Origin: Bacillota bacterium
GTDB lineage: Bacteria > Bacillota > Dethiobacteria > DTU022 > UBA8154
NCBI GenBank assembly: GCA_003444595.1
Contig: DLUO01000175.1
Span: 1-13,602 of the forward strand
Direction: 5' to 3'
DNA: 13,602 nt
The notes under the pieces: generated by a model
Seen by the model: the letters and a program-made list of their open reading frames with translations, nothing else
The model's database searches: none
Told to the model about the DNA's origin: nothing
Shown: one piece after another, positions 1-6,839 of the stretch
How the letters are laid out: every line of letters begins with the position of its first letter
Numbering within the stretch: position 1 is the stretch's first letter
Made by a program: the position numbers and the translations under genes

Positions 1-49
1 AGAGTATAAAAAAGTCATAAAAAAAGGGGCGAGAAAATTAAAATTGCAT

Positions 50-93
50 AAAAAAAGCCCGACTGCCGCTTCTTCTTTCGCCGCGTCATGGGC
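50..93 (-). terminator. Intrinsic terminator after the TRAP operon
   Basis: Read on the minus strand, a stem of GCCC (93-90) and GAC (87-85) pairs with GTC (63-61) and GGGC (60-57), with a two-base bulge (AT). The loop is 21 nt and purine-rich, and a run of seven T follows at 56-50. A GC-rich stem plus a T run is the standard Rho-independent signal. It lies about 210 nt past the stop codon of the large TRAP permease and is the most likely end of this transcript. The long loop is unusual and contains a segment able to pair with upstream sequence (see the competing-hairpin entry). Confidence 0.65.
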
Positions 94-135
94 TTACAAA
101 AAGAAGAGCGGCCTTCTTAGGCTGAACGGGCCGCC
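94..135 (-). promoter_or_regulatory. Competing hairpins upstream of the terminator
   Basis: On the minus strand three alternative helices share one segment. GCGGCC (134-129) can pair with GGCCGC (113-108). AAGAAG (118-113) can pair with CTTCTT (106-101), followed by three more T, which looks like a weak terminator. The segment 112-100 (GCCGCTCTTCTTT) can also pair over 13 bp, with one bulged A, with AAAGAAGAAGCGGC in the loop of the terminator at 50-93. The pairings exclude one another, as in attenuators. Whether this acts on a gene to the left, outside the window, or is only a layered 3' end cannot be told from the sequence. Confidence 0.35.
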
Positions 136-145
136 GGTTACACGG

Positions 146-181
146 TATGTTAACAACTTACGGCATGTTGTCATAAACATA
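146..181 (-). other. Bulged stem-loop 3' of the large TRAP permease gene
   Basis: TATGTT (146-151) pairs with AACATA (176-181), and inside it ACAAC (153-157) pairs with GTTGT (167-171); the two helices are separated by a small internal loop. The hairpin can form in RNA of either strand. It sits in the 304-nt non-coding left end, where I see no gene and no ribosome binding site. It could be an mRNA 3' stabilising structure or an operator for a gene further left. Confidence 0.3.
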
Positions 182-304
182 TTGTCGGCAAAAGGTGGCA
201 AAGGCTATAAAGTAATTTTGTAATGTTTCTTGACTAATTGGAAGCTGAAAAGGAGCATGAATAGCTTTCCACCGGGCAACAATTTAATTTATTGCGCGCC
301 AAGA

Positions 305-1618
305 CTAATTACCGCCCAACATCATCTTGGGAAGGAAGAGGGCAACATCAGGATAAGCAGAAATAATCGCAACTACTATCAATATCGGTATGACGAAAGG
401 CAGCGAACCTAAATAAATATCTTCCATGGAGAGCTCTCTAGCCGTTCCGGCAATCGTAAAGAGGTTTAATCCCATCGGCGGGGGAATTAATCCAGCATCC
501 ATCATCAGCACGCACAGCACTCCGAAAGCAATCGGATGAAAACCCAACTGCAAAATTAAAGGAAAGACTACCGGAAGCGTCAAAATCATCATGGACACCG
601 CATCAATAAAGCAACCCAAAATAAGATAAACAAGGAGTATAGCTGTAAGAATAAGATATCGCGATACAGCCAGCCCGGCTACCCACTCGACCAGTTGTGT
701 CGGTATGGTGGATAGACCCAGGAAATAGGTGAACACTGTAGCCCCGGCAATAAGAAAAAGGACCATGGCTGAAACCCGGACAGATTCTTGTAAAGCAGCA
801 AAAAGGTTCTTAAAGGTCAGCTTTCTTTTAAACAGAGCAATTAAGAAAAGCAGGGTCGCACCCGCTGCTCCGGCCTCAGAGGGGGTGAACCAGCCCAAAT
901 AAATTCCTCCCATGACCACCAGGAATGCCAATAATATCTCCCAAACATTTTTAAGTGACAGCAGTTTTTCTCTCCAGCTGACCGGATCAGGATTGATGGG
1001 AGCCAGTCCGGGCTTTCGCTTAACCATAAGGATTATAAGAACAATAAAGGTTAAGGCCAAAATGAGCCCGGGCAGGATTCCGGCAATAAGTAATTTACCC
1101 ACAGATTGCTCGGTAAGCATTCCGAAAACCACGAAACCAATACTTGGCGGGATAAGAAAGCCCAAAGTGCCGCCTCCCGCGATCGTTCCGGCAGCCAACT
1201 TTGGTGAATAATCGAATTTCCTCATTTCCGGATAAGCAATATTGGACATCGCAGCGGCAGCGGCCACGGAAGAACCGGAAACGGCGGCAAAGCCTGCACA
1301 GGCGGCAATAGTAGCTACCGCCAGCCCCCCCGGGAGCCTCCGGAGCCATTTATCAAACATATTGTAGAGACCTTCAATTGAACCGCTTATACTGGCGAAA
1401 CTGCCCATAACTATAAACAGCGGGATAACCGTATATGAGTAGTTCGCGGAAACCTCATAGAGTGTTCTGGCCGCCACCGGCAAAGCAGCAGCGGCGGAAG
1501 TTAAATACCAGATTCCTAAGAAACCTATCAACATCAAAGATAGGGCTATGGGCATTCCTAATAACAAAAGAACAAGTACTCCTACAGAACCAACAATACC
1601 AGTAGTAATAGGATCCAA
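305..1618 (-). CDS. TRAP transporter large permease, DctM family
   Basis: The 437-residue protein is hydrophobic throughout, with about twelve predicted membrane segments, and matches the usual length of the DctM/SiaM large subunit. This subunit forms the sodium-coupled channel that moves the ligand delivered by the binding protein. Family-typical features are the N-terminal GMPIALSLMLIG segment, the small-residue-rich AGFAAVSGSSVAAAAAMS region near residues 107-124, GFLIPPSIGF near 153, and the C-terminal DAGLIPPPMGLNLF stretch. The start is TTG at 1618, supported by GGGAGGGG at 1624-1631 with 7 nt spacing. It follows the small permease by 18 nt and is clearly co-transcribed. Substrate is inferred only from context: nicotinate or a hydroxylated derivative. 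Confidence 0.93.
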   Translation of the reverse strand: MDPITTGIVGSVGVLVLLLLGMPIALSLMLIGFLGIWYLTSAAAALPVAARTLYEVSANYSYTVIPLFIVMGSFASISGSIEGLYNMFDKWLRRLPGGLAVATIAACAGFAAVSGSSVAAAAAMSNIAYPEMRKFDYSPKLAAGTIAGGGTLGFLIPPSIGFVVFGMLTEQSVGKLLIAGILPGLILALTFIVLIILMVKRKPGLAPINPDPVSWREKLLSLKNVWEILLAFLVVMGGIYLGWFTPSEAGAAGATLLFLIALFKRKLTFKNLFAALQESVRVSAMVLFLIAGATVFTYFLGLSTIPTQLVEWVAGLAVSRYLILTAILLVYLILGCFIDAVSMMILTLPVVFPLILQLGFHPIAFGVLCVLMMDAGLIPPPMGLNLFTIAGTARELSMEDIYLGSLPFVIPILIVVAIISAYPDVALFLPKMMLGGN

Positions 1619-1636
1619 TTTTTCCCCTCCCTGTAT

Positions 1637-2167
1637 CTAAGCATTTTTCTCCTCACTACCTTCAGTAAGCACCTGTTTTTTAAAGAGCTTTTCGGCATTA
1701 ATTAAGAGATCGACGATAAATTCGAGAAAAAGTAGTGCTCCGCTGACAGGTACCAACAATCTAAAGGGAAGCTGGGGAATCCTCAGTACATCTGAAACAG
1801 TTCTACCTATGTCCCCCGTTGCCACGACCCATCCCTGCCAGACTAAGACAAGAATAATATACAAACAAAGTAAATTTACGATTATTTCTACAACAAGGGA
1901 AATACGCAAAGGCAGCCGGGAACTCAAAATGGTTACCTTTGGATGCCCCTTGACCTGCTGTGTATAAGCCAAGCCCAAAAGTATAAAAACGATTAGCATA
2001 AAGGAAGATGACTCCACTGCTCCGGGAATAGGTTTGTTTGCAGTGGTACGGCTAATTATATCAGAGGTCGTAAGCAGCATCATGGGAATGAGTATAAACA
2101 TGCTCACCGCAGACACAGAGTAAGTTAAACGCTTAACCTTTTTTTGGGTCTTCGCAAGCCATTCCAT
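1637..2167 (-). CDS. TRAP transporter small permease, DctQ family
   Basis: The 176-residue protein has four hydrophobic segments (roughly residues 18-42, 54-76, 88-116 and 130-155 from the chosen start), which is the standard topology of the DctQ/SiaQ small subunit that partners DctM. A longer reading from GTG at 2197 exists, but the ATG at 2167 has AAAGGAG at 2175-2181 with 7 nt spacing and the upstream codons have no such site. The stop is 18 nt before the large permease start. A 282-nt non-coding gap separates it from the binding-protein gene. Sequence is poorly conserved in this family, so the call rests on length, topology and neighbours. Confidence 0.88.
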   Translation of the reverse strand: MEWLAKTQKKVKRLTYSVSAVSMFILIPMMLLTTSDIISRTTANKPIPGAVESSSFMLIVFILLGLAYTQQVKGHPKVTILSSRLPLRISLVVEIIVNLLCLYIILVLVWQGWVVATGDIGRTVSDVLRIPQLPFRLLVPVSGALLFLEFIVDLLINAEKLFKKQVLTEGSEEKNA

Positions 2168-2449
2168 TCGCTTTCTCCTTTCAATCTCAAACTGCACAGT
2201 TTCTTAATCAGCCAGGCAGCAAGAAGATTCTCATAGAAAAAAAGAAAATAAAGGGTTTACAGAACCTGCTAGAGCGATCTTTCCTGACAATGTCAATGAC
2301 AGGCTATTCCTCCAGGAAAATTCCTGTGAAATAACGGTTTATGGTTGTCCAGTAAACCCCAAACCCGAATTTTTAAAGGCCGTGGCTTTGTCTGTTTCGT
2401 TTCAGTCCCTGAAGCTTAAAACAGGTTTTATAAAAAATTATCCTCTTCT
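2168..2449 (-). other. Non-coding spacer with three inverted repeats
   Basis: No gene is visible in these 282 bases between the binding protein and the small permease. It holds GGTTTA/TAAACC at 2336-2341 and 2353-2358 (11-nt loop), the near-perfect palindrome CAGGAAAATTCCTG at 2313-2326, and an imperfect 21-bp palindrome at 2283-2303 centred on TGACAATGTCA. None is followed by a T run, so none is a clear terminator. Such spacers in transporter operons can protect the upstream message and make binding protein more abundant than permease; that role is inferred here. Confidence 0.4.
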
Positions 2450-3586
2450 TTATTTATACTGTTCCACTTCCGCTTCCCACTCGGCCGGAAATGCCGGAAA
2501 TTCTACACCGTGCTTGTCAAGCACCGCCTTGTAGTTTAGCAACGTCTCTTTACCCGGAAGACCCTTTTTCTCCATATTGCTTACCCATTCCCTCACAACC
2601 TTTTCACTAAAGAGGGAATACCAGCGTTCAGCTTCATCAGCGGGCAGCTCATAAAATTCAACACCTTCGGCTTTAAGGCTCTCAATAACATCGCCTTGAA
2701 TAACTTCTTCGGTCAACCCGCTGGTTAGCTCGAAGGGATTGCGAGTTACCTCTTCCACAATGGCCTGCAGATCGGCCGGCATTTTATCCCAGGCATTTAG
2801 ATTCATGACCACGCCTTCCGAAACACAGCCGAATGTGGCTTTCACCGCATGTTTCCCCAGTTCTTGAAGCTTGTAGCCCTTGTAAAGCATCGGGCAGGTA
2901 ACAATTCCATTAATAACGCCTGTCTCCATGGACAGATACACATCGCCCAGCGGCATGAACACCGGCTCTGCTCCCAGTGTCTCAATCATATAGGTTTGTA
3001 AACCACCCGGGCTCCTAATCTTCATACCTTTTAAATCCTCAATGCTATGCACCGGTGTCGTGGTCCAAATATAAGAGCATACGCATCCGTTTAAGGAGAG
3101 GACCTTTACATCGGTAAATTCCTGGTGCAGCAAGCGCTCATGCATCTCGTTGCCAACATCTACGGCAACATCCTTACCCAATACATGGACCGGCATAGAG
3201 AGCACATCGGTAAGCGGGAAACGGTCGGGCGTCCAGGTAGCCGTAAAATAACCCATATCGGAAAGCCCATCCTTTACAATGTCGAAATGCTCCGGCCCTG
3301 CCCCTAAAGCCGACCCATAGAATGTCGTATAAGTTATGCGTCCGTCGCTTCTTTTTTGCAGTTCCTCAAGCATCGGCGTCCAAACAGTCTGACACTCTTC
3401 GCCGGCGGGAGGATGCCATGTGCTGAATTTAATACTAAATGTCTCCTGCTCCGCCGGTGTCTCTGCAGGCTGTGTTTCGGCCGGCGGTGTCTTAGCGGGC
3501 GGGGTCGAGGCACACCCGGCAAGCAGCAATACCAACATTAAAACCAGGCTGCTGCCGATAAATATTATTGATCTTTTCTTTTTCAT
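2450..3586 (-). CDS. TRAP transporter substrate-binding lipoprotein, DctP family
   Basis: The 378-residue extracytoplasmic receptor begins with a lipoprotein signal: basic MKKKR, a hydrophobic stretch, then lipobox LLAGC with the modified cysteine at residue 25. A Pro/Thr/Ala/Glu-rich tether of short repeats (about residues 28-48, TPPAKTPPAETQPAE) follows, then the DctP fold starting near FSIKFSTWHPP. Arg191 in GMKIRSPGG is at the place of the conserved family arginine that binds the ligand carboxylate, so an organic acid ligand is expected. AGGAGGG precedes the ATG by about 10 nt. It lies 185 nt downstream of the aldehyde dehydrogenase, so it may have its own promoter. Context suggests nicotinate; the sequence alone does not prove it. 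Confidence 0.92.
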   Translation of the reverse strand: MKKKRSIIFIGSSLVLMLVLLLAGCASTPPAKTPPAETQPAETPAEQETFSIKFSTWHPPAGEECQTVWTPMLEELQKRSDGRITYTTFYGSALGAGPEHFDIVKDGLSDMGYFTATWTPDRFPLTDVLSMPVHVLGKDVAVDVGNEMHERLLHQEFTDVKVLSLNGCVCSYIWTTTPVHSIEDLKGMKIRSPGGLQTYMIETLGAEPVFMPLGDVYLSMETGVINGIVTCPMLYKGYKLQELGKHAVKATFGCVSEGVVMNLNAWDKMPADLQAIVEEVTRNPFELTSGLTEEVIQGDVIESLKAEGVEFYELPADEAERWYSLFSEKVVREWVSNMEKKGLPGKETLLNYKAVLDKHGVEFPAFPAEWEAEVEQYK

Positions 3587-3771
3587 CCTTAATAAACCCT
3601 CCTCTTATTGAATAAAATATTTACCGAAACAATCAAGCAAAATAACTCCTATCGTCCCCGCATCCCTCCTTACCTGTACCCCGGGTATGGGCACTGATTT
3701 CTAAAGACAAGTTTTCTCTTACAAATAAGGTTTCATTTATTCCGGCAACCCCTGTAGTTACAATACATATC
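3587..3771 (-). promoter_or_regulatory. Spacer upstream of TRAP genes with an 11-bp palindrome
   Basis: This 185-nt gap has no gene. It contains the palindrome TACCCCGGGTA at 3677-3687 (5-bp arms, one-base centre), a candidate operator, and the ribosome binding site of the binding-protein gene. The stretch between about 3605 and 3650 is AT-rich, but I could not place a convincing -35/-10 pair. I see no intrinsic terminator after the aldehyde dehydrogenase, so read-through from the catabolic operon remains possible. Confidence 0.3.
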
Positions 3772-5256
3772 CTACACCCACCGCATGCAAACCGTTTTCT
3801 CATCCATAAACAACCTCATAGAAGCCATCCTCGACTTGGCGGTACCCACAAAAGATTCCCTTCTCGAACCCAGAGGGAAGAAGGCATAGGGCTGTGCCAC
3901 CCCCACGTTTACCCCCACATTGCCCACGTTAACCTCACGAATAAACTGGCGTGCGCTCTTACCGCTGGAGGTCATTATACAGGCAGAGTGCCCGAGATTC
4001 GTCTTCGTATTGATCCATTCGATGGCCTGTTCCAGGCTGTCGCCCCTGATGAGGGCAGCTACCGGGCCGAACGCCTCCTCTTTGGCCATCGTCATATCTA
4101 CATTGACATCTTCAAGTATGGTGGGCCCCAAAAAGTAGCCATTGGGATAGCTTTCCACTCTGGCTGTTCTGCCGTCCAGGACCATTTTGGCCCCCTCGGC
4201 GAGCGAATTTTCGATCCATGCCATAACCTTCTCTTTGCCGGCCGACGTGGTCAGCGGCCCGAGCTCCGTTTCTTCATCAAGACCGTAGCCGAGCTTCATT
4301 GCCGCAGCGGCGTCTTTGAACTTCGCTTTCATCTCTTCGTAGATGTCCCCAATGATAACAACATTATCAACGCCGAGGCAACGCTGTCCGGTCATACCAA
4401 AACAGGCGCGCAGCAGCCACTGGGCGGCCTGCTCAAGATCGGCGTCAGGCATAATTACAACATGGTTTTTGCCGTTGCCGTTAATAGAGGAGGTTTTTCC
4501 CAACGTACCGCACAGCTCAAAGAGCTTATGCCCAGCTTTATTAGAACCGATAAAACCAACCCCCTTTATTTCCGGCTGCCGCAGTATTTGCTCGTTTATG
4601 TTCCGGCCTCCATGAACAAGATTGATAACACCGGGAGGAAAACCGGCTTCCTGTGCCACGCGGCTCACGTATTCCGCAGCAACGGGGGCCTGCCTGCTCG
4701 GGCTCACTACGACGGTACATCCGGCAGCAAGAGCATAGGGAACAAATGATGACCAGGCATGCATGGGAATGTTGCCGGGTGTTATGATGAGAAAAGGACC
4801 TAACGGTTCCCAGGTGAGATACTGGTCAATACCCCTGGCTACCTGTTCCATATGTTCATTCTGCCGGGCCAGGCCATAAAGTGCCGAGCAGGCCGATTCG
4901 ATGTTCTCTATTACCCTTCTTACTGAGCCTTCAGCTTCTTCTATAGTCCTGCCGTGATCCTGGGTCAATACCCGGCAGAGTTCAGTGAAGTGTTCTTCAA
5001 ACTTTGCCCGCATGTCAAAAAGGAGGCGCGCCCTGTCCCTCATGGGAAATTCTCTCCATGATTTGAAAGCTTCGGCAGACGCTTCAACCGCACTACGGGC
5101 CTCTTCCAGTGTTGCCGTGGGGAACTCAGAGATTATTTCACCGGTAGCCGGGTTTGTATTTTCATTGACCACAGTAGATTTAGATTCAACCCACTCTCCA
5201 TTGATCAATAGTTTCTGTTTTCCATAGTACTTTTTGACTTCCGGGAGTAATGCCAT
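3772..5256 (-). CDS. MmsA-type CoA-acylating aldehyde dehydrogenase, possibly for 2-formylglutarate
   Basis: This 494-residue ALDH-superfamily enzyme is closest in pattern to methylmalonate-semialdehyde dehydrogenase. Catalytic Cys293 lies in GQRCLG. The usual general-base glutamate (ELGGK) is replaced by NGNGKNH at 259-265, as in MmsA/IolA, which pass the acyl group to CoA. The two arginines recalled as holding the substrate carboxylate in Bacillus subtilis IolA have matches: Arg114 in the GSVRRVIENIESAC region and Arg292 beside the cysteine. The C-terminus (ESFVG, DEKTVCMRW) also fits. One oddity is SPSR at 185-188, where most ALDHs have KPSE, so the lysine that contacts the NAD ribose is absent. 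AAAGGAGA precedes the ATG at good spacing. As last catabolic gene after ena and hnr, its likely substrate is 2-formylglutarate, giving glutaryl-CoA and CO2; this is inference. Confidence 0.87.
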   Translation of the reverse strand: MALLPEVKKYYGKQKLLINGEWVESKSTVVNENTNPATGEIISEFPTATLEEARSAVEASAEAFKSWREFPMRDRARLLFDMRAKFEEHFTELCRVLTQDHGRTIEEAEGSVRRVIENIESACSALYGLARQNEHMEQVARGIDQYLTWEPLGPFLIITPGNIPMHAWSSFVPYALAAGCTVVVSPSRQAPVAAEYVSRVAQEAGFPPGVINLVHGGRNINEQILRQPEIKGVGFIGSNKAGHKLFELCGTLGKTSSINGNGKNHVVIMPDADLEQAAQWLLRACFGMTGQRCLGVDNVVIIGDIYEEMKAKFKDAAAAMKLGYGLDEETELGPLTTSAGKEKVMAWIENSLAEGAKMVLDGRTARVESYPNGYFLGPTILEDVNVDMTMAKEEAFGPVAALIRGDSLEQAIEWINTKTNLGHSACIMTSSGKSARQFIREVNVGNVGVNVGVAQPYAFFPLGSRRESFVGTAKSRMASMRLFMDEKTVCMRWV

Positions 5257-5308
5257 CTTTATCTCCTTTCTTACCGCAAAGGTAGAACGTTTTATAGTTT
5301 TAAGCCTT

Positions 5309-5899
5309 TTACCTCAAACCGTCTTCACCTTTAACCTCGCTGATGGTCAGACCGCCTATTCTGGCCAAGGGACGTCCGGAATCCGTTATGGCAACAATAA
5401 GCACCAGTTCGTCAGCCCGCGGAGCATCTGGGAAACGTACCTCCATGGCATCAAAATGCGTGCGTACAAAGGCAGCGTTTTTAAAATGTAGGGGGACATC
5501 GATCGCTGCTCCTGGAAAGCCCAGTTTTTTGGCCGAAGGGATGATCGCTTTTCCGCCTCCGACATTGTCTCTCAGGGGCTTGCCCAGCTTGGGATGAAGA
5601 ATAGCGGCGCAGTGTTCCAACTCTCCTCTTTCGCCGACAATTGCCGCCTTGCCGTAACTTTGCACCTCTTCCGCCTTAATTCCCAGGGCGGTTACTGCTT
5701 TTTTGGTTAAAATCTCTCCCAGCTCCGCGCTCCAATCAAAGAGCAAAGAAAGATCTTCCACATACTTGTCCGCAAAGGGATTCTTAAATACTGCGGCCGC
5801 GGCAGCTTTACGCACCGGCTTTTCCAGCCTTTTTACCCCGTCGGCATGAGTTTCCTCCACCAAAGTATACATCTTGCGGATTTCAGGCTTACCAGACAA
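5309..5899 (-). CDS. DUF1185 ('amino acid synthesis' family, PF06684) protein, function unknown
   Basis: The 196-residue soluble protein matches what I recall of the DUF1185 family along its whole length: EIRKMYTLVEETH at the N-terminus, VFKNPFADKYVEDLS, a central SYGKAAIVGERGELEH block, the glycine-rich VGGGKAIIPSAKK segment, then HFDAMEVRFPDAPRADE and a final TDSGRPLARIGGL. I know of no established reaction for the family; its members tend to sit among catabolic genes for cyclic amides and organic acids. The start is TTG at 5899, chosen because AGGAGG at 5908-5913 is 8 nt upstream and family members begin with this EIRK segment. It is 22 nt after the UPF0280 gene and 52 nt before the aldehyde dehydrogenase, so a role in the same pathway is likely, perhaps in handling 2-formylglutarate or its amide precursor. 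Confidence 0.85.
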   Translation of the reverse strand: MSGKPEIRKMYTLVEETHADGVKRLEKPVRKAAAAAVFKNPFADKYVEDLSLLFDWSAELGEILTKKAVTALGIKAEEVQSYGKAAIVGERGELEHCAAILHPKLGKPLRDNVGGGKAIIPSAKKLGFPGAAIDVPLHFKNAAFVRTHFDAMEVRFPDAPRADELVLIVAITDSGRPLARIGGLTISEVKGEDGLR

Positions 5900-5921
5900 G
5901 GTGTTATCCTCCTTTACTGTT

Positions 5922-6839
5922 TTAGTAATGCTCGTTTATCCTGCATACCAATCTTCCCCGGTGTCCGGTGGTTACCTCGGCCATTTCTCCCTGGACAAAG
6001 ATAAAGGCCCCTTTGATGACACCTCTGTCCAGAAGTTGAAGCGCTGAGCGCTTGCCCCGCTCTAAGGCTTCTGCAATTATCCGGTGAGGCAAGCTATGGA
6101 CTGTTTGCGTGACCATTTGACCTTGCAAATCGGTTTGCGGGTCCAGGAACTCCGCTTTGACCCGGATTACTTCCGCTGTCTCCACAAGCGTTTCATTGGC
6201 TATAAGGGTGGCGCTGGCATCTGCCAACCTGGCATTGTCAGCCAGAACAACCACGGCATCAGCGATCCCCTTGGTCAAGCTTCGGCCTCCCAGGCCGCTG
6301 GTAGCGACACCTCCGATGCCATCTCGCCCTGTTAAAGTGAGTTTATGGGATATTTTTCCGTTTGCCAGACAGGATACGATCCCGATGCAGGTACTTTCTT
6401 CAGGTGTCAGCTTAATAGCTATATCGCCCCCGTTATTGGCAAAAGCCTTGGTCGCGCCCCAGCCTTCAAGAGCCTCCACCGTCAAATCGGCGATAGCCCC
6501 GGCAACTGCAGCCATGGGGGTCAACGATAAATCGCCCGCCTGCCGGACAGCATCGCACATATAGGCCAAAACCCGGGGGCCGCTCCGGCACGGACAGCGA
6601 TCTCTCACTATTGCCGCAGTACCGTAAGCAATCCTGGCCTTGTCTAGCACGCAGGAAAGTTCCTCCAGGTGGTAAACGGCAATTTCTGCCGCTTTTTTCA
6701 TTTCCTCCTGCATAAGCGTTCCCCTGTGCCAGGCTCCGATAACCATGTTTATGGGACCGAACTGCAATAACAGTTCTCCCGAAGGAAGTCGTACCGTCTT
6801 AATAAGAAACACGCTCCCCGCTACCGCGACGCAGGGCAT
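5922..6839 (-). CDS. UPF0280 family ApbE-like protein, candidate flavin transferase
   Basis: The 305-residue protein carries the UPF0280 signature TPMAAVAGAIAD (107-118) and NNGGDI (135-140). The second half parallels ApbE, the FAD:protein FMN transferase: NNGGD matches the ApbE GGD motif, ATSG (179-182) matches its S-G turn, and ADASAT (206-211) matches the ADALAT-type Mg-binding motif. UPF0280 has no proven activity that I know of. It directly follows hnr, overlapping it by 41 nt. The E. barkeri Hnr is reported to carry a covalently bound flavin, so attachment of that flavin is the best guess. The start is uncertain: ATG at 6839 has no clear ribosome binding site, and GTG ten codons in or ATG at residue 32 are alternatives. 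Confidence 0.82.
   Translation of the reverse strand: MPCVAVAGSVFLIKTVRLPSGELLLQFGPINMVIGAWHRGTLMQEEMKKAAEIAVYHLEELSCVLDKARIAYGTAAIVRDRCPCRSGPRVLAYMCDAVRQAGDLSLTPMAAVAGAIADLTVEALEGWGATKAFANNGGDIAIKLTPEESTCIGIVSCLANGKISHKLTLTGRDGIGGVATSGLGGRSLTKGIADAVVVLADNARLADASATLIANETLVETAEVIRVKAEFLDPQTDLQGQMVTQTVHSLPHRIIAEALERGKRSALQLLDRGVIKGAFIFVQGEMAEVTTGHRGRLVCRINEHY

Noticed and set aside
3988..4749. 253-codon open frame on the plus strand
   Set aside because: It lies antisense to the aldehyde dehydrogenase, shows no family motifs and has no ribosome binding site.
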